Below are positions 34,741-42,206 of a DNA stretch of 64,000 nt, piece after piece (positions within the stretch are counted from its first letter, which is position 1; each line of letters starts with the position of its first letter). The stretch is from Burkholderiales bacterium. Lineage in GTDB: Bacteria; Pseudomonadota; Gammaproteobacteria; Burkholderiales; SG8-39. The notes beneath the pieces are model-generated. The model was given only the letters and a program-made list of their open reading frames with translations. It was not told where the DNA came from and did no database searches. A program made the translations under genes and the position numbers. The DNA lies in the NCBI GenBank assembly GCA_026416295.1, contig JAOAFL010000097.1:1-64000 (forward strand), in the 5' to 3' direction.

Positions 34741-36362
34741 GGTTCGATCTCGCGCCGATACAGGCGATAGCGCTCCGATTTGTCGCCCGGTCGGCCGACG
34801 TCTGCGAGTTTCGTCCAGCCCGGTCCCGGCGCGCCCGCCTCGTGCTGCGGCCGGCCCTGCACCAGGAGGTAGCGGCACTCGGCCGGGGCCGCGACCGTGC
34901 GGATGCCGGCATGGTAGCTGAGCGCGGCGCGCTGCGGCAGACCGAGGTCGCGCCCGGCGATGCATCCGGGCGCGGCCGGCAGACTCGCGCGCAGCTGCAG
35001 CGCCACGGCGCGGTAGCTCTTCTGGTAGTCGGCCCACGGCATCCACAGCATCGCGAACGTCCCCCAGAGGAGCGCGACGCCGGCGGCCCAGCGAAGGAGC
35101 GCGCGCGCGGGCGAGGGCGCCGCAAAGAGCACGAGGTAGAGCCACCCGAGCGCGAGCGCGAGCGCAAACAGCACCGGCAGCCAGTCGAACTGCGCCGCGA
35201 ATCCGGGCGCGGTCTTCGCGAAATTGCGCGCGATGCGCGGCGGCCAGCCGCTCGTCATCGCGACGTACCCCAGCCACACGAGCGCGGTGAAAAAGCCGAA
35301 CGTCATGATTCCCAGCCAGTCGAGCGCGGCTGCGGCGCCGCGGCGAAGCTGCGGCACGCCCTGCGCCGCGAGCAGCGCGAGCGGCGCAAGCAGCGCGGCG
35401 GCGTGGATGTCGCGCATCGCGCCGTGCCAGGCGATCGCCGCGAGCGCCGCCACCGCCGCCGCGAGCGGCGCGAACACGCGCGCGGTGCGCCACTCGCGCC
35501 GCAGCGCCCAGGCGGCCCACAGCGCGAGCGGCCAGGCCGGCCACGCGAACCAGCTGGCGGTGACGAGGAAGTAGCGCAGCGCCGCGCCGAAGTCGCCGCG
35601 CGCGCGTACCGCCTCGCTCCACCAGGCGGCCGCGTGCTCGGGCGCGCGCGACCAGAGCGCGAGCGCCCAGAGGCCGGCCGCGAGCGCCGGAAGCGCGAGC
35701 GCCGGAAGCAGAAACGCGCCCGCACGGCGCGTGCGCAGCTCGTCGCAGACCGCGTGCGAGGCGAGCGCCGCGGCGGCGAGCGCGAGCGGCACCACGACCC
35801 CGGCCGACAGGAACGCGACCGCGAGCGCCGCGCCGAACGCGGCGCCGGCGGCGAGCGGCCGGTGCGGCGCGCGAAAGAGGAACAGGAACGCCGCGCACGA
35901 GGCCGCGAGCGCGGCGAGCTCAGGCACCGCCTCGTGCGCGTGCACGATCAGGCCGATCGAACCGGCAAGAGCGAGCATCGCGCAGGCGCCGGCGGCGCGG
36001 GCGTCGGCGCGCGTGCGCGCGCCGACGCCGTGCCGGGCCGCGAGATAGAGGAACCAGAACGCGAGGAGCACGCACGCGCCGCTTGCGAGCCGCGCCGCGT
36101 CGTGAAACGCGAGCGGGCCGGCGAACGCCGCACCGAAGAGCGCGGCGAGCCAGTGATAGAGCGGCGGATCCTCGAGCCAGGGCTCGCCCGCGACCCGCGG
36201 CAGCAGCCAGTCGCCCGAGGCGAGCATCTCGCGCGCGATCTCGATCGCGACCACGTCGAACGCCTTCCACGGGTCGTGATGCGCGAGTCCGGGAAAGACG
36301 AACAACGCCGCGAGCGCGACGAGCACCGCGCGCGGCGGCGGAAACGCAAGGCGCCGGATCAT
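34737..36362 (-). CDS. GT39/ArnT-like membrane glycosyltransferase
   Basis: 541 aa, about ten to twelve membrane helices. Near the N-terminus, PGLAHHDPWKAFDVVAIEIA and PRVAGEPWLEDPPLYHWLAA carry the acidic residues and the 'W-x-x-D-P-P-L-Y' type motif of the dolichyl-P-mannose/ArnT (GT-C) family, which transfer a sugar from a polyprenyl phosphate donor outside the inner membrane. The acceptor is unknown; lipid A modification is one possibility. It lies between rpmE2 and pgi, overlaps pgi by 4 bp, and is preceded by an intrinsic terminator. Confidence 0.82.
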   Translation of the reverse strand: MIRRLAFPPPRAVLVALAALFVFPGLAHHDPWKAFDVVAIEIAREMLASGDWLLPRVAGEPWLEDPPLYHWLAALFGAAFAGPLAFHDAARLASGACVLLAFWFLYLAARHGVGARTRADARAAGACAMLALAGSIGLIVHAHEAVPELAALAASCAAFLFLFRAPHRPLAAGAAFGAALAVAFLSAGVVVPLALAAAALASHAVCDELRTRRAGAFLLPALALPALAAGLWALALWSRAPEHAAAWWSEAVRARGDFGAALRYFLVTASWFAWPAWPLALWAAWALRREWRTARVFAPLAAAVAALAAIAWHGAMRDIHAAALLAPLALLAAQGVPQLRRGAAAALDWLGIMTFGFFTALVWLGYVAMTSGWPPRIARNFAKTAPGFAAQFDWLPVLFALALALGWLYLVLFAAPSPARALLRWAAGVALLWGTFAMLWMPWADYQKSYRAVALQLRASLPAAPGCIAGRDLGLPQRAALSYHAGIRTVAAPAECRYLLVQGRPQHEAGAPGPGWTKLADVGRPGDKSERYRLYRREIEP

Positions 36363-36384
36363 CGGCCGCTATTGTCGGCCAGGC

Positions 36385-36414
36385 GAAAAGAAAAGGGGCA
36401 GCCGGCGCTGCCCC
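36385..36414 (-). terminator. Intrinsic terminator of rpmE2
   Basis: On the minus strand GGGGCAGC-GCCG-GCTGCCCC is followed by TTTTCTTTTC: an 8-bp GC stem, four-base loop and U-rich tail, 25 bp after the rpmE2 stop. It should separate rpmE2 transcription from the glycosyltransferase-pgi unit. Confidence 0.92.
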
Positions 36415-36438
36415 TCGTTCGCGCGCGCCGCGGCCGTC

Positions 36439-36699
36439 TCAGGCGGCCGGCTTCTTCGCGTAGCGGCGCTTGAACTTTTCCACGCGCCCGGCGGTGTCGA
36501 CGATCTTGTGCTTGCCGGTATAGAACGAGTGCGACTCCGAGGACACCTCGACCTTCACCACCGGATACTCGTTGCCGTCGGCCCACTTCATGGTCTCGCG
36601 CCCGCGGGTATCGATCGCCGAGCGCGTGAGGAACGCGTGGTTCGAGGCAGTGTCGAGAAAAATCACCGGGCGGTAGACGGGGTGGATGCCTTTTTTCAT
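36439..36699 (-). CDS. rpmE2: 50S ribosomal protein L31, type B
   Basis: 86 aa from ATG 36699 ([20 protein letters not shown]); an in-frame ATG five codons upstream is less likely. The zinc-binding CxxC pairs of type A L31 are absent, and the insertion typical of the longer type B form is present ([20 protein letters not shown]), with [15 protein letters not shown]. Zinc-free L31 paralogues often replace the zinc form under zinc limitation, but as a stand-alone gene after rho it may be the only copy. It has its own promoter and terminator. Confidence 0.95.
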   Translation of the reverse strand: MKKGIHPVYRPVIFLDTASNHAFLTRSAIDTRGRETMKWADGNEYPVVKVEVSSESHSFYTGKHKIVDTAGRVEKFKRRYAKKPAA

Positions 36700-36726
36700 G
36701 GTCTCGGCCTGCAAAAACGGGCTGAC

Positions 36727-36755
36727 ACTATACGGGAGCGCGCCCCCGCGCGCAA
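36727..36755 (-). promoter_or_regulatory. Sigma70 promoter of rpmE2
   Basis: On the minus strand, -35 TTGCGC (36755-36750) and -10 TATAGT (36732-36727) are separated by 17 bp, lying directly after the rho stop codon. Confidence 0.65.
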
Positions 36756-36765
36756 TCGGCGGCGG

Positions 36766-38025
36766 TTAGCCGCGACGCATCGATTCGAAGAACTCGGCGT
36801 TCGACTTGGTGGCGCGGATCTTGTCGATCAGGAATTCGGCCGCCTCCAGCTCGTCCATCGGATATAGGAGCTTTCGCAGGATCCAGATCTTCTGCAGCTG
36901 CTCGCGCGGCAGCAGCAGTTCCTCGCGCCGCGTGCCCGAGCGGTTGACGTTGATCGCCGGGAAAATGCGCTTTTCGTGCATGCGCCGGTCGAGGTGGATC
37001 TCGAGGTTGCCGGTGCCCTTGAACTCCTCGTAGATCACGTCGTCCATGCGGCTGCCGGTGTCGATGAGCGCGGTCGCGATGATCGTGAGCGAGCCCCCCT
37101 CCTCGATGTTCCGCGCCGCGCCGAAGAAGCGCTTCGGTTTCTGCAGCGCGTTCGCGTCCACACCGCCGGTGAGCACCTTGCCCGAGGCGGGCTGCACGGT
37201 GTTGTAGGCGCGCGCAAGGCGCGTGATCGAGTCGAGCAGGATCACCACGTCCTTCTTGTGCTCGACCAGGCGCTTCGCCTTTTCGATCACCATCTCGGCG
37301 ACCTGCACGTGGCGCGAGGCGGGCTCGTCGAAGGTCGAGGCGACCACCTCGCCGCGCACCGACCGGCTCATCTCGGTCACCTCCTCGGGCCGCTCGTCGA
37401 TCAGCAGCACGATCAGCACGATGTCCGGGTAGTTGGCCGTGAGCGCGTGCGCGATATGCTGCAGCATCACGGTCTTGCCCGCCTTCGGCGGCGAGACGAT
37501 GAGGCCCCGCTGGCCCTTGCCGATCGGCGCGATGATGTCGATGATGCGGCCGGTGATGTTCTCCTCGGCTTTGATGTCGCGCTCGAGCTTGAGCTGCTCG
37601 TCCGGGTGCAGCGGCGTCAGGTTCTCGAACAGGATCTTGTGCTTGGTCGCCTCGGGCGGCTCGCCGTTGATGCGGTCCACCTTGACGAGCGCGAAATAGC
37701 GCTCGCCGTCCTTGGGCGTGCGGATCTCGCCCTCGATCGTGTCGCCGGTGTGCAGGTTGAAGCGCCGGATCTGGGAGGGCGACACGTAGATGTCGTCGGC
37801 CGAGGCGAGGTACGAGGTGTCGGGCGAGCGCAGGAACCCGAAGCCGTCGGGCAGCACCTCGAGCGTGCCGTCGCCGTAGATCGTTTCGCCCTTCTTCGCC
37901 TGGTTCTTGAGCATGGCGAAGATCAGGTCCTGCTTGCGCATGCGATTCGCGCCCTCGACGCCGCTTTGCGCCGCGCGCTCCATCAACTCCGATACGTGCA
38001 GGCTCTTCAGTTCCGACAGGTGCAT
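36766..38025 (-). CDS. rho: Transcription termination factor Rho
   Basis: 419 aa, full length. N-terminal Rho domain and RNA-binding cold-shock fold ([20 protein letters not shown]), P loop ([12 protein letters not shown]), Walker B ([19 protein letters not shown]), Q loop and the R loop region ([20 protein letters not shown]). It is a hexameric RNA helicase that ends transcription. The gene lies downstream of trxA, the classical trxA-rho order, with 144 bp between them that hold an inverted repeat (GCGCCGG-AGT-CCGGCGC, 38086-38102). Confidence 0.98.
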   Translation of the reverse strand: MHLSELKSLHVSELMERAAQSGVEGANRMRKQDLIFAMLKNQAKKGETIYGDGTLEVLPDGFGFLRSPDTSYLASADDIYVSPSQIRRFNLHTGDTIEGEIRTPKDGERYFALVKVDRINGEPPEATKHKILFENLTPLHPDEQLKLERDIKAEENITGRIIDIIAPIGKGQRGLIVSPPKAGKTVMLQHIAHALTANYPDIVLIVLLIDERPEEVTEMSRSVRGEVVASTFDEPASRHVQVAEMVIEKAKRLVEHKKDVVILLDSITRLARAYNTVQPASGKVLTGGVDANALQKPKRFFGAARNIEEGGSLTIIATALIDTGSRMDDVIYEEFKGTGNLEIHLDRRMHEKRIFPAINVNRSGTRREELLLPREQLQKIWILRKLLYPMDELEAAEFLIDKIRATKSNAEFFESMRRG

Positions 38026-38169
38026 GACTCGCTACAGGAAAAGGCCGTCAGACGCCCGGCGCGGGTGCGGTTGCGATCGGAAGACGCGCCGGAGTCCGGC
38101 GCCGGATGTGTGCTGCTTCGCCGCCGCGCCGCTCCGCGACGCAGCGATCGCGTCAAAGACTAGTCGAGT

Positions 38170-38496
38170 TCAAATGTTGCTGTCAAGAAACGCCGTGAGC
38201 TGGGACTTGGTGAGCGCGCCCACCCGCGTCGCCTCGACGTTGCCGTTTTTGAACAGCATCAGCGTCGGGATGCCGCGGATGCCGAAGCGCGCCGGAACGG
38301 TCTGATTCTCGTCGACGTTCATCTTCGCGACCTTCAGGCGGCCGTTGTATTCGCGCGCGACCTCCTCCAGAAGCGGCGCGATCGCCTTGCACGGCCCGCA
38401 CCACTCGGCCCAGTAGTCCACCAGCACCGGAATGTCGCTTTTCAGCACCTCGGGTTCGAAGGTCTCGTCGGTCACCTGAATCGTCGAACTGGCCAT
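38170..38496 (-). CDS. trxA: Thioredoxin
   Basis: 108 aa with the redox motif WAEWCGPCK near residues 28-36, DENQTVPARFGIRGIPTLML with the cis-proline, and the usual length. It is the general cytoplasmic disulfide reductase and electron donor for ribonucleotide reductase, here encoded upstream of rho and divergent from fdxA. Confidence 0.97.
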   Translation of the reverse strand: MASSTIQVTDETFEPEVLKSDIPVLVDYWAEWCGPCKAIAPLLEEVAREYNGRLKVAKMNVDENQTVPARFGIRGIPTLMLFKNGNVEATRVGALTKSQLTAFLDSNI

Positions 38497-38547
38497 GATC
38501 CTCGGACTCTGCGTGTCGGGGAAAAAGCGGAACGAAGTTCGACCGAT

Positions 38548-38576
38548 ATTATGGGGGCGCGTCGCGGCAAACCCAA
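38548..38576 (-). promoter_or_regulatory. Candidate promoter of trxA
   Basis: On the minus strand, -35 TTGGGT (38576-38571) and -10 CATAAT (38553-38548) are separated by 17 bp, about 50 bp upstream of the trxA start. The -10 is good, the -35 weak. Confidence 0.4.
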
Positions 38577-38629
38577 GCTTCGTGCTAAATTATTGATTGC
38601 AAACCCGTTCCCCGAACCGCGCCCGGTCC

Positions 38630-38953
38630 ATGGCTTACGTCGTCACGGAAAGCTGCATCAAGTGCAAGTACACCGACTGCGTGGACGTCTGCCCGGTCGA
38701 CTGCTTCCGGGAAGGCCCGAACATGCTGGTGATCGACCCCGACGAGTGCATCGACTGCACGCTGTGCGTGCCCGAGTGCCCGGTCGAGGCGATCTACGCC
38801 GAAGACGACGTGCCCGACGGCCAGCGCGAATGGATCGCGCTCAACCGCGAGCTCGCCGCGCTCTGGAAGCCGATCATCGAGCGCAAGCCGGCCCCGCCGG
38901 ACGCGGACGAGTGGGCGAAGGTGCGGGAAAAGAAACACCTCCTCGAGCGATAG
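38630..38953 (+). CDS. fdxA: Seven-iron ferredoxin FdxA
   Basis: 107 aa. The N-terminus [20 protein letters not shown] with CPVDCF and [18 protein letters not shown] has the cysteine pattern of Azotobacter ferredoxin I, so one [3Fe-4S] and one [4Fe-4S] cluster are expected, and the acidic C-terminal half also aligns with that family. ATG 38630 was chosen over an upstream in-frame start because it gives the family N-terminus. It is a soluble low-potential electron carrier; the partner is not evident here. Confidence 0.95.
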   Translation: MAYVVTESCIKCKYTDCVDVCPVDCFREGPNMLVIDPDECIDCTLCVPECPVEAIYAEDDVPDGQREWIALNRELAALWKPIIERKPAPPDADEWAKVREKKHLLER

Positions 38954-39058
38954 CGGGACGCGCGAGGGCGCGCGCCCTGCGCGCGGGCGACCGCGACGCC
39001 TAGGGCGCGTCGCGGCGAGGCTCGCCGCCTGAGCCCGGTGCGCCGATACACTCGCGCC

Positions 39059-41647
39059 GTGGACGCGCCGCCGCTTTCGAAGGAAGAGCTGTTCGCCCGG
39101 CTCGCCGAAGGCCGGGCGGCTGGCGTCACGGTGGTGACCCCGAACGCCCGGCTCGCCCGCGAGCTCGCCCGGGAGTTCGACGAGCGGCAGTCGGCCTGCG
39201 GCCGCGAGCGCTGGGAAACCGCCGACATCCTGCCGCTCGCTGCGTTCCTCGAGCGCACCTGGGAGGAGGCGCTCTATGCGCCGGGCGGCGCCGCGCTGCC
39301 CGTGCTGCTCGCGCCGGCGCAGGAACGCGAGCTGTGGGAAGAGGCGATCGCGGCCTCGCGCTGGGCGGACGCGCTCCTTGACGTTGCGCGCACCGCGGCG
39401 CAGGCGATGGACGCCTGGCGGCTCGCGCACGCCTGGCGCATCCCGCTCGCGGCGGGTGCCGCAGCCGGCACCGAGGACGCGCGCGCGTTCGCCGCCTGGG
39501 CGACGGCGTACGCAAGGCGCACTCGGCGCGGCGGGTTCACCGACGGGGCGCGCCTTGCCGATCTGGGGCTGGTTGCGCGCGGCACACGGCTGCTCGTCGC
39601 CTACGGCTTCGACCTGCTCACCCCGCAGGCCGAGGCGGTGCTTCGGCGCTACCAGCATCGCGTCTGCGCCCCGGCGCCGCGGCGCGCGCGCGTCTTGCGC
39701 GCGGGCTTTGCCTCGGCGGCCGAGGAGCTGGAGGCTGCGGCGTGGTGGGCGCGGGCACGGTTGCAATCCGGCGCGCGGCGAATCGGCGTCGTCGTGCCCG
39801 ATCTCGCCGAGCGGCGTCGCGAGGTGGCGCGCGTCTTCGCCCGCGTGCTCGCGCCCGCGAGCGTGCTCGCGGGCGCAGGCGGCGCGCCGATGCCGTTCGA
39901 GCTTTCGGCCGGCGCGCCGCTCGCCGAGTGGCCGCTCGTCGCGAGCGCGCTCGATCTGCTCGATGCTGCGCACGGCGAGGTCGCCTTCGAGGTCGCGAGC
40001 CGGCTGCTGCGCTCGCCGTTCCTCGGCGGCGCCGAATCCGAGCGCGAGGCGCGCGCGCTGCTCGATGCGCGGCTGCGGCGCGACTGCGGCCCGCGCATCG
40101 GCCTCGCCGGACTCGCCGCGCGCGCCCGCGACTGCCCGCGGCTCGCCGCGCATTTTTCCGCGGCGCTCGAGGTGCGGCGCGCGGGCGAGGCGCCGCGCGA
40201 CTGGGCGCAGCATTTCGCCGCGATCCTCGCGGCCGCCGGGTTTCCGGGCGAGCGCACCCTCGACTCGAGCGAATACCAGGTGCGCGAGAAGTGGCATGCG
40301 CTGCTCGCCGAGTTCGCGCGGCTCGGCACGGTGCGCGCGCGGCTTGCGCCGAGCGAGGCGCTCGCGCGGCTGCGACGGCTCGCGGCCGAGACCCCGTTTC
40401 AGCCCGAGGCGGGCGATCCGCCGATCCAGGTCCTCGGTCTGCTCGAGGCGGCCGGGCAGCAGTTCGACGCGCTGTGGGTGAGCGGTCTCACCGACGAAGC
40501 CTGGCCGCTTCGCGTGCAGCCGAACCCGTTCCTGCCGATCGCGGCGCAAAAACGCGCGGGCGTCCCCCAGGCGTCGGCCGAGCGCTCCTTCGCGCTCGAT
40601 CGGCAGCTCACCGCCGCCTGGGCGGCGTCGGCCGACGAGGTGGTGTTTTCCTGGCCGCGGCGCGAGGAGGACCGCGACCTCGCGCCGAGTCCGCTGATCC
40701 TGCCGTACGAGGAGCGCGTGCCCGAGGTCGAGCGCGGTCCGCGGCATCGCGATCTGATCCATGCGGCGCGCGCGCTCGAGGAAGTCGCCGACGCGAGCGC
40801 GCCGTTCGCCGAGCGCGCGGCGCGCGGCGGCACGCGGCTCGTCGCCGATCAGGCGGCCTGCCCGTTTCGCGCGTTCGCGCGCCATCGTCTCGCCGCCGAA
40901 GCGCTCGAGACGCCGCAGCCTGCGCCCGATGCGCGCACCCGCGGCAAGCTCGCGCACGTGCTGATGGCCGAGATCTGGCGCGCGCTCGGCTCGAGTGCGG
41001 CGCTCGGCTCGGCGGACCACGCCGCGGTGATCGCCGAGGCGGCGCGCGCCGCGGTGCGCAAGGTGGGCCTATCCGGAGCGCTCGCCGATCTCGAGACCGA
41101 GCGCCTTGCGCGGCTTGCGCGCGAGTGGCTCGCGCTCGAGCGCGCGCGCGGCGCCTTCGAGGTGGTGCGCATCGAGGCGCGCATCGAGTTCGCGATCGGC
41201 GGCCTTTCGCTCGCCGGGGACCTCGATCGCATGGATCGGCTGGCCGACGGCACCTTCGCCGTGATCGACTACAAGACCGGCAGCCGAGCGAGCGTGCGCG
41301 ACTGGCTGGAGGAGCGTCCCGACGACCCGCAACTGCCGCTCTACGCGATCGCGGCGCGCGAGCCGGTGACCGCGGTCGCGTTCGCCCGGCTGCGAAGCGG
41401 CGCGCTCGGCTTCGTCGGTCTGGCTGCCGGCGAGTGCGGCATTCCCGGCGTCTCGCCCGCCGCCGACTGGGACGCGCTCGTGCGCGACTGGCGCGCGCGG
41501 CTCGACGCGCTCGTGCGCGAATTCGCCGCCGGGCACGCGGCGGTCGCGCCCAAGCGCGGCCTCGCCACCTGCCGCGACTGCGACCTGCAGCCGCTCTGCC
41601 GGGTGTACGAGACACTCTCGGCGCTCGACGCCGAGGAGCAGACGTGA
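39059..41647 (+). CDS. AddB-like PD-(D/E)XK nuclease, probable recombination repair protein
   Basis: 862 aa from GTG 39059 (GTG 39038 is an alternative). The N-terminal helicase-like part begins VTVVTPNARLARELAREFDE, with no intact Walker A. The C-terminal nuclease shows AGDLDRMDRLADGTFAVIDY followed by KTG. Four cysteines for an Fe-S cluster are placed as in AddB: one in ADQAACPFRAFARHRL and three in CRDCDLQPLC. With the helicase/nuclease at 42207 it should form an AddAB-type enzyme that processes double-strand breaks. An inverted peroxiredoxin-like gene separates the two. Confidence 0.85.
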   Translation: MDAPPLSKEELFARLAEGRAAGVTVVTPNARLARELAREFDERQSACGRERWETADILPLAAFLERTWEEALYAPGGAALPVLLAPAQERELWEEAIAASRWADALLDVARTAAQAMDAWRLAHAWRIPLAAGAAAGTEDARAFAAWATAYARRTRRGGFTDGARLADLGLVARGTRLLVAYGFDLLTPQAEAVLRRYQHRVCAPAPRRARVLRAGFASAAEELEAAAWWARARLQSGARRIGVVVPDLAERRREVARVFARVLAPASVLAGAGGAPMPFELSAGAPLAEWPLVASALDLLDAAHGEVAFEVASRLLRSPFLGGAESEREARALLDARLRRDCGPRIGLAGLAARARDCPRLAAHFSAALEVRRAGEAPRDWAQHFAAILAAAGFPGERTLDSSEYQVREKWHALLAEFARLGTVRARLAPSEALARLRRLAAETPFQPEAGDPPIQVLGLLEAAGQQFDALWVSGLTDEAWPLRVQPNPFLPIAAQKRAGVPQASAERSFALDRQLTAAWAASADEVVFSWPRREEDRDLAPSPLILPYEERVPEVERGPRHRDLIHAARALEEVADASAPFAERAARGGTRLVADQAACPFRAFARHRLAAEALETPQPAPDARTRGKLAHVLMAEIWRALGSSAALGSADHAAVIAEAARAAVRKVGLSGALADLETERLARLAREWLALERARGAFEVVRIEARIEFAIGGLSLAGDLDRMDRLADGTFAVIDYKTGSRASVRDWLEERPDDPQLPLYAIAAREPVTAVAFARLRSGALGFVGLAAGECGIPGVSPAADWDALVRDWRARLDALVREFAAGHAAVAPKRGLATCRDCDLQPLCRVYETLSALDAEEQT

Positions 41648-41661
41648 GCCGCGGCGCTCGC

Positions 41662-42195
41662 CTACGCCGAGCCGCGCGGCTCGGGCAGATTGCGCGCGAC
41701 GAAGTTGTCGACCGCGGTGAGGATCTCGGCAAGATGCGGGCGCGCGTACGGCGTCGACTGAATCCAGGCCGCGTACAGCTCGCCTTCGGGGCGCACGAGC
41801 AGCAGTCCCGGCTCGGTGAACAGCATCGGCTCCTTCAGGCCGGTCTCCGGGTTGAGCCCGCGGCCCTCGGAGATGTAGAGGCCGGCCTTTCGCGCGTCTT
41901 CCGGATCGACGCCGTAGCCGACGCGCAGGTGCCGCAGGTTCCATTCGGCGACCGCGCGCTCGGCGCCCTCGCGCCGATCGCACGAGAGCGCGATCACGGA
42001 CACGCCGCGCTTTTCGAACTCGGGCGCGAGGCGATCGAGGTCGACGAGCCAGTTGCGGCAGATCGGGCAGAAGATGCCGCGGTAGAACGCGAGCAGCGCG
42101 AGCTTGTCGGGCTTTTCGCGCGCGAGCGCCCAGCGACCGCCGCCCGCGAGGCGGGCGTCGATCGCGGGCATCGTGTCGCCGGGAATCACGCGCAT
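41662..42195 (-). CDS. Peroxiredoxin-like (AhpC/TSA superfamily) protein
   Basis: 177 aa. Thioredoxin fold with AFYRGIFCPICRNWLVDLDR, a CPxC pair placed at the peroxidatic site, then ISEGRGLNPETG and VRPEGELYAAWIQSTPYARP. It belongs to the AhpC/TSA-like 'PRX-like2' group; the substrate is unknown. It lies on the opposite strand between the AddB-like and AddA-like genes: it converges on the former with 14 bp between stops, and its start is only 11 bp from that of the latter. Confidence 0.85.
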   Translation of the reverse strand: MRVIPGDTMPAIDARLAGGGRWALAREKPDKLALLAFYRGIFCPICRNWLVDLDRLAPEFEKRGVSVIALSCDRREGAERAVAEWNLRHLRVGYGVDPEDARKAGLYISEGRGLNPETGLKEPMLFTEPGLLLVRPEGELYAAWIQSTPYARPHLAEILTAVDNFVARNLPEPRGSA

Positions 42196-42206
42196 CGCAG
42201 CGTCTC

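Noticed and set aside
38086-38102. GCGCCGG-AGT-CCGGCGC hairpin between trxA and rho as a terminator
   Set aside because: It has a three-base loop and no U-tract on either strand; trxA-rho cotranscription is usual, so I do not call a terminator.
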